Assembly (NCBI GenBank): GCA_905221605.1
Contig: CAJNDS010000124.1
Span: forward strand, 62,001-126,000
DNA length: 64,000 nt
Direction: 5' to 3'
Origin: Symbiodinium natans
Taxonomy: Eukaryota; Sar; Dinophyceae; Suessiales; Symbiodiniaceae
How positions within the stretch are numbered: position 1 is the stretch's first letter; the number at the start of each line of letters is the position of its first letter. Both the position numbers and the translations under genes were made by a program. Under the pieces are notes generated by a model. That model did not search any database. It was not told the origin of the DNA and worked only from the letters and a program-made list of their open reading frames with translations. Positions 42,900 to 53,024 of the stretch are shown here, piece by piece.

Positions 42900-44858
42900 T
42901 GCCTTCTCGGCTGCCCGAGCCTGGAAGGGTTAGGCTAGCAGGGATGGGGGTTTGGAGTTTAGGGTTTAGGGCTTCGGGTTTGCGGTCCGGGGTTTGGGGT
43001 TAGGGTTTGGGGTTTGGGGTCCGGGGTTTGGGGTTGGGGTTTGGGGTTTGGGGTTTGGGGTTTGGGGTTTGGGGTTTGGGGTTTGGGGTTTGGGGTTTGG
43101 GTTTGGGGTTTGGGGTTTGGGGTTGGGGTTTAGGCCTTAATGTTAGGGTTTGGGGTTTAGGGATTGCAGGGTTGGGCTGTTGGGTTTGGGTTTGGGGTTT
43201 GGGGCAGGTTTGGAGCTTCGGGGTTCCGGGTTTGGTCCATAAACCCCCCGCAGCAACATGAATTGCACCCACGAGGCCATATGACGCCTTTGGAGCTGTA
43301 TCCACAACCATAAGCAGCCCATAAGCATGCTAAACCCCAAACCCCACGCCCTAAACCCTAAAACCTAAATCCCAATCCCTAAACCACAAACCCTGAACGC
43401 CAAACCCCAATTCCTACACCCAAATCCCTAAACCCTAATACCTAAACCCAAAACCCTTCAACCGCAAACCCTAAATGCTAACCCCCCCAAAAAAATCACG
43501 ACAACAATAAACCCCAAACCCTAAACCCTAAAACCTAAACCCCAATCCATAAACCCCAACCCTTATTGCCAAACCCCAAACCCCAAACCTGAATCCCAAA
43601 ACCCCAAACCCTGAATCCCGACCCTAAACCCTAAACCCTAAACCCTAAAACCCTAAACAGCCCTCAACACCCAAATGCTGAGCCATCCTCGCCCCTAAAC
43701 CCTAAACCCTAAAAACCCTAAAAACCCTAAACCCTAAACCCTAAACCCTAAGCCCTAAGCCCTAAGCCCTAAGCCCTAAGCCCTAAACCCTAAACCCTAT
43801 AAACCCTAAACGGCCTGCTCAGCTTCCAGAGCCTGGAGGGTTCTGGTTTGCAGGTTTTGGGGTTTGGGGTTTTCGGGTTTAGGGTTTAGGGCCTGGGAGT
43901 AAGGATTTGGGGTTTCGGGTTTAGTACAACCTCCCGAAGCAGCACTTAATTTCGCCAACAGGGCCGCATGAAGTCTTTTCAGGGCCTAAACCCTCAACCC
44001 TAAACCCTCTACCCAAAACCCTAAATGACTATATGCGCAACCAAAAGCCCAAGATCAACGAGAACAAGACCTCAAACAAAAAAACACCAGATGCCCCCCC
44101 CAAAAGTCTTAAGCCCCAAGCCCGAAGCCCTAACCTCCAAACCCCTACACCTTGGACCCTAAACTCTAAACCCTAAACTCCAAACCCCAAACCCTGAACC
44201 CCAAACACTGATCCCCAAACCCTACATCCTCGAGGCGGAATATCTAGAATTGTATGAGGTAACATGCTGAATTTCCCAAGGTATTTGTCTAACCTGCTGA
44301 CAAGCCGAGTTGAGGTAAACTAATTCAAAGCGCCTGTGGGAGGCCAAAGAGTATTCAATTCACTTAAACAGTTGGTCCTACTTAGTTGCTGAGTTCATAA
44401 GCCCCCCAAAAAGTAACACTAACAGTCCTATAGGGGGTTATAGTGTCCCAATAAGTGTAAAGTGTACTCACTCAGCTGCTAAGCCTAATTTCAAAACAGA
44501 AGCCCTCTGTCAAAACGGTTCGGTCAAACATTTCGGCCAAAACGTTCCTTCAAAGCTTTCTTTCAAAACTGGCCCGGCAAGCGGACCTGATCTTTTTTTG
44601 TGAAAGAACTAAGTCGTCTGGTTCAAAACTGTCCTTCAACTTGGGTTCAAAACGCTTCATTCCAAACTTTTTCGGACACAAAACCCTATACAATTTCTGT
44701 AAACCACACACCCTGAACCCAAAACCCTAAACCCTACACAACTTCTACAAACCCCAAATCCAAAACCCTAAACCCCAAACCCTATGCCAATTCTATACAC
44801 CCCACATCCTAACCCCTGCCCTGTCCGAATGTCTGGTGGCCTTCTCCGCTTCCAGTGC
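42900..44858 (-). CDS. Gene F: tandemly duplicated coiled-coil-like exons, minus strand
   Basis: A short exon recurs three times behind an AG|GC border: 44832-44858 (ALEAEKATRH), about 43812-43832 (ALEAEQA) and 42900-42920 (ARAAEKA). A second exon type recurs twice: about 43930-43985 (PEKTSCGPVGEIKCCFG) and 43245-43330 (APKASYGLVGAIHVAAG). The alternating order suggests duplication of an exon pair with its introns. The introns are rich in CCCCAAA and degenerate CCCTAAA. The peptide looks helical and Ala/Glu-rich; a cytoskeletal or Ala-rich coiled-coil protein is possible but unproven. Confidence 0.5.
42990..43130. repeat. TTTGGGG variant array
   Basis: About 17 units of TTTGGGG with TTGGGG slips. 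Similar CCCCAAA arrays lie at 4395-4485 and TTTGGGG at 63230-63355 and 54905-54945. Peptides such as GFGVWGLGFG are frames of this repeat. Confidence 0.93.
44375..44487. repeat. Inverted-repeat element, CTTAGTTGCTGAGT termini
   Basis: CTTAGTTGCTGAGT at the left faces ACTCAGCTGCTAAG at the right around AACACTAACAGTCCTATAGG. Flanked by CAAAAC-rich sequence (44490-44660) with no gene seen. Confidence 0.6.
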
Positions 44859-45792
44859 CTGCAAGGGGCAGGTTTAGGGTTTTTTTACGGTTTGGGGTTT
44901 AGGGTTCAGGGTTTAGGGTTTGGGGTTTGGGGTTTATAGTTTAGGGTTTGCAGGGTTTACAGGGTTTGCAGGATTTGCAGGGTTCGGGGTCTAGGTTTGG
45001 GGCTACAACTTTGTGGGTTTTTTGGTTTAGGGGTTTGATACAACTTCGTGGTTTAGGGGTTTAGGGTTTGGGACTTTGTGGTTTATTGGTTTAGGGGTTT
45101 AGTACAACTTCGTAGTTTAGGGGTTTAGGGTTTGGGGTTTACGAGTTTGGGGTTTTGGGTCAAGTTTTGTTTGAAGGTGCTACTTGCATGTTACTGGCTT
45201 TGTTAACTTTAAGACCTCCCTAAACCCTAAACCAGAAACCCTAAACCCTAAACCCTAAATCCCCTGTTGCGGGTTGTTGGAGGGTATTTATTGCACTGTT
45301 AACAAAGCTAAAATCGGGTTTAGGGCTTACGGTTTAGGGTTTAGGGTAACAGACACGTACATGGCAATAATGTTATGCAGGCACAGGGGCTTTAGCGTTT
45401 CAGGCTTTGTGATTCAGGGCCTTAGGGCGTGTGATTTCTAGGCCTTCCCTTGCCTGCACCCGCCCCCCCCCCCCCCCCTCTCCCTTATAAGCACCTCACA
45501 CAGTGTGGAAGTTCTTACAATGGAAACCCTTTTCAAGCCAAATTGATCCCGTATTGGGTACGTGGACCCTTTTTACCCCGAAAAATTCCAAATTGAGACA
45601 AGGCTGTCTGGGCCGTGTTTTGGGCAGGGCAGCTCCCTCAACCCCTCAAAACTTAACCGCTAAGCCCTACACCCCCCGAGCTCTAAACCCTTAAACCCCT
45701 TAAACGGTTAAACCCTTAACCCTAAACCCTAAAACCCTACACCCTAAACCCCTAAACCCTTCACCCTAAACCCTAAACCCTATGAACCCTTC

Positions 45793-46130
45793 GTAGTCGA
45801 AAGTATGGGAAGGTCAGAAGGGTCCGAGCGTGCCTTGCGCTCTTCTTCGGCCCAGGCCTCGGTATGGAAGCAAGACGGTTTAGCGTTTAGGGGTTGGGGT
45901 TTAGGGATGAGGGTTTAGGGTTCAGGGTTCAGGGTTCAGGGTTTAGGGTTTAGGGTTTAGGGTTTAGAGTTTAGGGTTTAGGGTTTAGGGGTTGGGGTTT
46001 AGGGTTCAAGGACTGGAGTTTTAGGATTTGGGGTTTAGGGTCTAGGGTCCACTCTCTGCCCTGAGTGCCAAACCCTGCCTCGGAGCCACAAGCTACGAAT
46101 TTCTGGAAACTACAAGGCTGCAGGCGAACC
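45793..46130 (-). CDS. Candidate exons, minus strand
   Basis: 46055-46130 reads LQPCSFQKFVACGSEAGFGT. 45793-45880 reads CFHTEAWAEEERKARSDPSD then LPILSTTK. Acidic/basic mix typical of soluble protein. Possibly upstream exons of gene F. Between them lies a mixed TTTAGGG/TTTGGGG tract. Confidence 0.4.
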
Positions 46131-46379
46131 TTAAACCCTAAACCCCGACCGCCTGAGTTTCCTAACCCTAAACCCTAAACCCTAAACCCTAAAGGGGTTC
46201 AGGGTTTAGGGTCCTTTCAAGGGTGAGATTCTACTACTAGTTGCAGTCTGGGGCCCAGGGCACAAACTAGTTGAGATTGCTGACTAGATACAGAACAGCC
46301 CAGTGCAAACCTGCACCGCTAACTGTTTTCTGCCACTTGCCCCGCTGGATTTGATCTGGAAGCTGGAAAAGACATGTGC

Positions 46380-46812
46380 CGCTTGCCCCACTTGCCGCGC
46401 TTGCCCCACTAGCCCACTTGCCCCGCTTGCCCCGCTTGCCCCGCTTGCCTTACTTGCCTTACTTGCCCCATGTTCGGTGGTGCGGCCCTCGCTTAGCCAC
46501 AAGTCTGCCTAAAAGTGGCGACCCGGTTTGAGGCAGACTTGTTGGGTCAGAGCCTGCCCACCCCCCCCCCCTTGCCGTTAAAGCCATGCGAAGCAAGCGG
46601 GGCAAGTGGGGCAAGACGGGCATGTGGGGCAAGAGGGGCAAGTGAGCAAGTGTGTCAGACTCAATTGACTCTACCGGGCCAGCAAGTGGCGCAAGCAAGG
46701 CCAGTGGCCCAACAGCAACTGGCTCTTCCCTAAACCCTAAACCCTAAACCCTAAACCCTAAACCCTAAACCGGAAAAGCAAGTCGGGCAAGTGGGCGAGT
46801 GGGGCAACATCA
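46380..46812. repeat. 9-bp minisatellite in inverted arms
   Basis: CTTGCCCCG/A units run from 46384 to 46468, and the complementary GGGCAAGTG units from 46597 to 46648, again near 46680 and 46780-46805. Between the arms lies a small hairpin (ACAAGTCTGCCT at 46499, AGGCAGACTTGT at 46540). The arms can pair. Frames here read ASGASGASG or CPTCRACPT and are artefacts. Confidence 0.75.
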
Positions 46813-46814
46813 AC

Positions 46815-47230
46815 TAGTGGTTGCTGTAATCGCTCGCAACGGAACAGTCGCTTTCGCATGGCGCCCACCAAGGCATGGCTGCTGAACGGAGGTATGACAG
46901 ATAAGTCGGAGCTTGTCTCTCGAAAACCCGAAACCTCGAACTCTAAACCCCTGAAAGCCCAAAGGCCAGTAAACCGTAAAGCCTGTCGATCTTCATGCCC
47001 AACGCCACCCGGGACTTTGGATAGTTTTGCTGAGGTACCTACTTCGATGGTTTCGATGGGCAAGATCTCAAAAAACCCTATAAACTCTAAACCCTAAACC
47101 CTAAACCCTAAACAACTTCAGTGGATGGCCTTCTGAGAAACCCCCAAAACCCTCGCTGAGGCAAAGGCAGCTGCTGCAGAAAAGCAAGCATCTTCCTGCT
47201 GGCAAGCTGGAGGCCCGCTTCAGCATTGAG
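46815..47230. CDS. Candidate exons of uncertain strand
   Basis: 46820-46925 on minus reads SSDLSVIPPFSSHALVGAMR then KRLFRCERLQQPLVDVAPL. 46980-47063 on minus reads MPIETIEVGTSAKLSKVPGG. 47106-47230 is open both ways: plus FSGWPSEKPPKPSLRQRQLL and minus NAEAGLQLASRKMLAFLQQL. Neighbours are mostly minus. Confidence 0.35.
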
Positions 47231-47685
47231 GGCTTAGGGATGAGAGTCAACAATGCTCGCCCTAAACACCCTAAAGCCTACAGCCTAAACCCTAAACCCT
47301 AAACCCTAAACCCTAAACCCTCAACCCTCAACCCTAAACCCTAAACCCTAAACCCTAAGCCCTAAACCCTAAACCCTAAACCCTAAACCCTAAACCCTAA
47401 ACCCTAAACCCTAAACCCTAAACCCTAACCCTAAACCCTAAACCCCTGACCGCGTTGCTGTGGTGAAACATGGCTTTCCGCGAGTCGACTATCCAAACAT
47501 GTACTAGGTGAGTGTCTTTTGGAATATACATGTATATATATATATAATATATAGAAAAGACTCTGGGTATGAAACCCTGCGCCATAAACCTTCAAGGACC
47601 TTAGCGAGGATACTCCAGGTAGCCTCAGCATCCGAGGAATCCGCCCTAAACCCTGAACCCTAAACCCAAAATCCTAAAACGCACC

Positions 47686-47755
47686 CATGAACTCTGTCCT
47701 CCGCCCGCTTGGCGGCTTCAAAGGCGATACGGGACCTCAGAACTTTCAGAACTTT
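47686..47755 (-). CDS. Candidate exon, minus strand
   Basis: Reads LKVLRSRIAFEAAKRAEDRV, a clear amphipathic helix. Short; family unknown. Confidence 0.4.
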
Positions 47756-48429
47756 TCTAGGATTTAGGGTTCGTTTAGGGCTTAGGGTTTCGGGTTTAGG
47801 GTTAGGGGTTTAGGGTTTGGGGTTTAGAGTCGGGGGGGGGGGGGGGGGGTTGGAAGGAGGGGGGAGGGGAGGAGGGTAACCCTACAAACCCAGACCCCAA
47901 GCACTACACAATTGAGCCATTTTTGTTCTGTGCCTAAGAAAACCCGTCCTTTGTACAACCTAGCACCCACTCGTTGGCAAAGGGATCTTTCTTGAGGGAA
48001 GCTTGCACAATCGAGCTATCCAGACCAGACGAAACCCAAACCCTGAATCCTAAACCCTAAACCCTGAATCTATAGCTTCCAACCCTGAACTCGTGTTCTT
48101 GCTGCAAATATCATTTTCGGGAAAAGTTCTGGGGTTAGGGAAGCTGTGCACCCTACTACCCCCCCCCCCGCCTTTTGGGCTCCTTCAGCAATACTAAACC
48201 CTAAAGGCCCTGAACCCTAAACCCTAAACCCTGGGGATCCAAGGCTGAAACCAGGGAAAAAAGGCACTGCTGGGCGTCATGGGTTCGGGGGGTTAGAATT
48301 AGGAACTTGGGGTTTAGGGTTAGGCTTTCGGGTTTGGGGTTTATGGTTTAGGGGCTCGGGGTTCAGCTTCAAGGTTTGGAGGTGCACGGATTTTGGCGTT
48401 CAGTGTTTAGATTTAGGGCCGAAGGGCAT

Positions 48430-48545
48430 CTAAACCTCAGAATAACCTAGGAATCAAAAGGGGACCCTTCTTGCTTTAAAGGGGCTTATAAGGGGAACAT
48501 AAACCCCCCAAAAAAAGGGGAACAAGAGCCTGCTCTGGGTCTTAG
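48430..48545. repeat. Element family 3: ACCC(T)TTTT...AAGGGAA...GGGCCTACTCTGGGTC
   Basis: Moderately conserved block with AGGGGCTTATAAGGGGAAC in the middle and a GAGCCTGCTCTGGGTC end. Other copies: 10396-10515, 20160-20265, 21125-21205, 22690-22800, 49470-49565. Confidence 0.7.
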
Positions 48546-48877
48546 GTATAGAGCAAGGGTCTCGGATCCCGCAATGCCATACAGGGTTTAGGGTTTAGGG
48601 TTTAGGGTTTAGGGTTTAGGGTTTAGGTCCATGTACCTAGGGAATACTTGTGCCTTCCTGTACCTGCTGTAGAGGCGCTGAGGGGTCCAAGTATACAATG
48701 ACGAGGTGCATGGACACTTAAGGCAAGTTGTGTCCACTTCTGGACGACATCATGAATCACAGAAGGCCCCTCTTCGTAAAAGATGATGTCTGAAGGACTA
48801 TTCTTGCATCAAAGCCCGAAACCCGAAACCCTAAACCCTAAACCTAGTTAAAACCCAAACCCAGGAGACATGGGTCG

Positions 48878-49007
48878 GCAAACTTTTGCTGAGAGCAGCA
48901 GCACTCTGTCCTCGTCAGAGAGAGCTGCCCGCTCTCTACACTTCTATCGCTGTCCAGTTCCCCTGAGGCCCCACTTAGACCAAACTCACCATGTCGAGGA
49001 TTACCAG
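48878..49007 (+). CDS. Candidate first exon, plus strand
   Basis: ATG 48878, open for 43 codons: MGRQTFAESSSTLSSSERAA then RSLHFYRCPVPLRPHLDQTH and HVEDYQ, ending before GGTTTAGGG, which gives a GT donor. The minus frames hit stops. Family unknown. Confidence 0.4.
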
Positions 49008-49261
49008 GGTTTAGGGTTTAGGGTTGAGGGTTTAGGGTTTGGGGTTTAGGTTGCGCATTTCAGGTGGGAGTCTGGTAGAAAACTTCTACACCCTAAAGCC
49101 CCACAAAGCCGCAACCCCCAAACCAGAAATGCAGTGGAAAGCCTATAGCCCCAAATGCTAAACCCTGAGCCCTAAAGCCTGAACCTTGCCCTAAACCCTA
49201 AACCCTAAACCCTGAACCCTAAACCCTGAACCTGGAACCCTCAATCCGGAACCTTACCAGC

Positions 49262-50215
49262 GGGGGCCACGAGGGCTTTGGGCCATTCGGACAGCCGTGC
49301 ATCTTCCTGGAATTTCGACACGCCCTTTGGGATTTTAGTGTGTACGGTTTAGGGTTTAGGGTTTGGGGGGGGTTTAGTGTTTAGGGCTTAAGGAATAGAA
49401 GCGGGCTAGAGACGGGTTCGGGCTTTTCTTGATTCCATCTTCGGGTTAAGTCTGTCTTGGTTCCGTGCTTCTTGTTCTAGGGGGACTTAACCATAAACGG
49501 GCCCCAAACCCTATATGTAAGTCTAGACCCTAATCAACAGAAATAAGGGCCTGCTCCGGGTCCAAGCCTGGGGTTTAGGGCTTTGTCTGGGAGGAGAAGA
49601 TGTGGGGTTTAGGAGAGTGTGGTCTTGCTGAGTTTTCGATGCCCCCGGCACAACCCACAGGCCAAACCCTAAACCCTAAACCCCAAACCCTACACCCTAC
49701 AGCCTAACCCTAAACCCTACACGCGAGAACGCACTTTTCTTCTTGACCACAGGGAGGCTTGTTATGGATGTTCCGGTTTTGAGGGTTTAAGGTTTGGGGC
49801 TTGAAACCCTAGACCCTAGACTCTAAACCCTAGACACCTGGGCCCTTCAGTCCCTGTATATGAGGTGCTGTAGGCCCAAATTTTCCTATAGGTACATGGA
49901 CTGGTAGGGAGAGCTCAACCCTAAAACCCTTTAAACGAACATCTCGCAGGGATCGTATTGATATGTTGTGAGATCGATAGGGCACGTGAATGGCAGGATT
50001 CAGAAATCGCGAGGTGGGCGTGATCGTCTGATACAACTTTCTCTCCTTTCAATTCCCTAAACAGTTTGTCAAAACCAAACCCTAAACCCTAAACCCTTAT
50101 AAGCCCTAAACCCTAAACCCTAACAGCCCTAAGGGGTCAACGTGAAGAGTAATGAGGGGTCTTGGATCGAGTGACGCCTGGGCGCCCTCGGCCGACGCGC
50201 GCGGCCAAGACCCTA
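49262..50215 (-). CDS. Candidate exons, minus strand
   Basis: 50140-50205 reads SAEGAQASLDPRPLITLHVD. 49936-50040 reads KLYQTITPTSRFLNPAIHVP then YRSHNISIRSLRDV. 49272-49340 reads TKIPKGVSKFQEDARLSEWP then KALVAPAG and ends at a canonical G|GTAAGG. Same strand and order, so possibly one gene. Confidence 0.42.
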
Positions 50216-50399
50216 AACCCTAAACCCTAAACCCAAAACCCTAAACCCTAAACCAATCTCGAAGCCCGCTCGCATTCTGGTCGAAAATCGCGCTCCCTAA
50301 GCCCTAAACCCTAAACCGTAAACCCCGAAACCCCTAAACCCTAAACCCTAATAAACCCGAAACCGAAACCCTAAACCCTAAACCCTAAATCCTAGCCTA

Positions 50400-50670
50400 G
50401 GCGCACCCATGGCCGCGCTCGCCGTCCTCGAAGCTGTCATCGCTGTCTGGGTTCTGGGTTCGTGAAAGTCGCATCTGCCGTCGCTTTTAGACGTCCGGGT
50501 TCCCCTGCGAAAACTGTCGTTGCTTTTGGACTTCTGGGATCACGGTTCAGGGTTTAGGGTTTAGAAGGGTTTAGGGACTCTCCTTGGGGTTTACGCTGGC
50601 ATGCTTTATACAACTGCAGGCAAAGGCTACCATGTATGGCCTCCCGTCGCCTGCCAGTGTTTTAGGGGTT
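50400..50670. CDS. Candidate exons, mainly minus strand
   Basis: 50620-50660 (minus) reads GDGRPYM and ends before GGTAGCCTTTG, an introner-type donor. 50410-50540 (minus) reads KSNDSFRRGTRTSKSDGRC and, in another frame, NPDSDDSFEDGERGHG. The plus strand offers MAALAVLEAVIAVWVLGS and then a stop. Ser/Arg-rich minus coding is favoured. Confidence 0.33.
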
Positions 50671-50937
50671 TCGGGATGCTCATCGGAAGCCGAAAAGATG
50701 AACCATGCCTCTTTCTGTCTAAGGCTTTAGGGCGTTCGGGTTTGGGTGTCCTTTGCGATTCGACCTTAGATACCCCTTCTATATACCCTCAAAAACCCAA
50801 GGGCCCATACTATTCCCTTCAGAGGGCCTTAATTACCCTAAACCCTAGCCCTAAACCCTAAACCCTAAACCCTAAACCCTAAACCCTAAACCCTAAACCC
50901 TAAACCCTAAACCCTAAACCCTAACAGGGCCCAGAAT

Positions 50938-51040
50938 GGTTCGAGGCTACGTTGCCCCCCAATTTATCAAAGACCCCAAGCCCTCATGGGTCCTTGAAGA
51001 TCATGTTTCCAGGACCCCCCCCAGTAGCCACAAAGGGCAC
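50938..51040 (+). CDS. Candidate first exon, plus strand
   Basis: ATG 50938 reads MVRGYVAPQFIKDPKPSWVL then EDHVSRTPPSSHKGHPFL in one open frame directly after a CCCTAAC tract. Protein-like and free of repeats. No downstream exon was identified. Confidence 0.38.
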
Positions 51041-51254
51041 CCTTTTTTAAACCCTAAACCCTAAACCCTAAACTCTAAACCCTAAACCCTAAACCCTAAA
51101 CCCTGGCTTAGCAAGGCTTGTTTCAGGGATCCTAAACCCCCAAACGGGAATATAAGGGCACTACCGGGCGGCCTCGGTTTCCATCATCGACTCTCCAGTC
51201 AATTGCATTTGCTGGTGCCGCAAGCGGCAAGATGAGATGGCCGGCTACCCAGCT

Positions 51255-51405
51255 TTAGGGCTTAGGGTAGTTTAGGGTAGTTTAGGGTAGTTTAGGGTAG
51301 TTTAGGGTAGTTTAGGGTAGTTTAGGGTAGTTTAGGGTAGTTTCGGGTAGTTTAGGGTAGTTGGGGGTAGTTTAGGGTCGTTTCGGGTAGTTTAGGGTAG
51401 TTTTG
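51255..51405. repeat. Decamer array TTTAGGGTAG
   Basis: About 14 near-perfect copies of TTTAGGGTAG in tandem: the 7-bp telomere unit plus TAG, with TTTCGGGTAG and TTGGGGGTAG variants near the right end. Confidence 0.92.
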
Positions 51406-52297
51406 GCAGTGGGGCACTACCCTGGACTACTCTAACACCGAAAGGGGTATGTGAACGGCCGAAACCTTTAGGAGTGAACTTCCATACACACTAAACCCGA
51501 AACCCCGAACCCCAAACCTAATCGCTCAAGCCTAAACCCTAGATGGTTTATGGCTTTCAGCTGCGTGAACACTGCGAGCCCTACAAACCCTAAACCCTAA
51601 ACCCTAAACGCTAAACCCTAAAGCCTAAACCCTAAACCCTATAGACCATAAAACTTAACCGACGACACATCACGGGCAGCAAGCCGCAGACATGGAAGCC
51701 ATCCCCCGCTGGACAAAATCCCGCTGGCCGCGGCAACAACGCGGACTTTCTGGGAGAATGTAGGGGTATCCTACACCCTAAACCCTAAACCCTAAACCCT
51801 AAACCCTAAACCCTAACCCTAAACCCTAAACCCCTCAGTTGAAGCCCCTTATGGGTGGCGCACTCCACCCCAAAGACCCGGCGGGGTTCATTTGTAGTAC
51901 TCTTGTGGTTTAGGGTGTAGGGTTTATAGGGTTATGTAGTATGGTTGTGGGGTTCCTACAGTTCCACAATGGTACTACACATGGACCCTCTGGGAAAGTA
52001 GCAGAAATAGTCCCCTCGGGCTTCCTGTATAGGAACTGCGAAGCCCGAGCATATAATGTTGAGGTACATTAAACCTTAAACCCTAAACCCTAAACCCTAA
52101 ACCCTAAACCCTAAACCTTAAGCCCTAAACCTTAAACCCTAAACCCTATAAAGCCTAAGGCCGAAACACCCTGCGGGGGCCCTAAAGCCTACACCCTAAA
52201 GCCGGGCTTAAGAAGATTAATGCTGCACGCGGTCTTCACAGAAAGTATCTCCCAATCTAACACTATAGGGTTTAGGGTTTAGGGTTTAGGGTTTAGG

Positions 52298-52668
52298 GCT
52301 AGTGCTTGGAAGCTCTTTGGACTCAGCAACGTAGTGTCCCAATGTCTTGAAATAGGACTGGCCAGAGGCAAACATATTGCGATTTGGCTTCGGTGTTCCC
52401 TTTGTGAGTTTACAAGGTGTCTATGAGCTAGTGAATCTTGGGGGTTAAGGGTGTTCGGGTTTGAAGGCGGCCCAGAGTGGTGGTTTAGGGTTTAGGATTT
52501 AGGGTTTAGGGTTATAGGGTTTAGGGATACAAAACCCTAAACTTTGCAAGCGGGCTTGCTTGCGACAGCGGGGAGATGCAGCGGGTACACCCACGTGAAA
52601 CATCCGGCGTGCTCTCAGGTCGCGAGCCATGGGCACATGCCGATAGAAGCCTGCTGAAAGAGAAGGGA
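52298..52668 (-). CDS. Candidate exons, minus strand
   Basis: 52545-52668 reads AGFYRHVPMARDLRARRMFH then VGVPAASPRCRKQARLQ. 52298-52415 reads NMFASGQSYFKTLGHYVAES then KELPSTS. Both are convincing as protein. They lie just downstream of gene G on the same strand and may be a separate gene. A telomere tract separates them. Confidence 0.45.
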
Positions 52669-52671
52669 ACC

Positions 52672-52768
52672 CGAAGAGCCCAATACTCCTTAAGGAATAT
52701 ACCTAAATCATATGAAGGATTCCTCTATAAATTCAGGTATATTGCTAAATGAAGGGCTCTTGGGCTCT
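52672..52768. repeat. Inverted-repeat element, GAAGAGCCCAA termini
   Basis: CCGAAGAGCCCAATACTCCT + TAAGGAATATACC faces GGTATATTGCTAAATGAAGG + GCTCTTGGGCTC. Lies between a candidate exon and a family 1 element. Confidence 0.78.
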
Positions 52769-52811
52769 CTGTGGATAAGTGGTTCAGGTTTTAATTAAGG
52801 GGATTTTTTCC

Positions 52812-52980
52812 CTAAGGATCCATGTGCCTGATAGGGAATACCTGGACGTTAAAGTGGGCTGTACATTAACCCTAAGGGTCCATGTACCTCATTATTATAT
52901 ACTTGGGCCCCAAAGTCCCTATATAGGAAGTACTTTAAGGTCCAAGTATATAATAATCAGGTACATGGACCCTTAGGGTA
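52812..52980. repeat. Element family 1: palindromic CATGTACC...GGTACATGG
   Basis: Clearest copy. CCCTAAGGGTCCATGTACCT at 52870 faces AGGTACATGGACCCTTAGGG at 52960. The inner arms ATTATATACTTGGGCCC and GGTCCAAGTATATAAT flank AAAGTCCCTATATAGGAAGT. A partial copy precedes it at 52812. Others (some half-length): 590-665, 1320-1385, 13935-14010, 15685-15790, 15905-16010, 18900-18960, 33625-33735, 37160-37310, 38592-38690, 48625-48725, 49850-49905, 57650-57775, 61525-61625. Confidence 0.85.
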
Positions 52981-53024
52981 ATGCTTCTAACATAGGAGCC
53001 GTGCGCCCACCTGGAAACCCTCCC

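Noticed and set aside
43000-43311. Open frames reading GFGVWGLGFG or PKPQTPNPKP
   Set aside because: Pure translation of TTTGGGG repeats.
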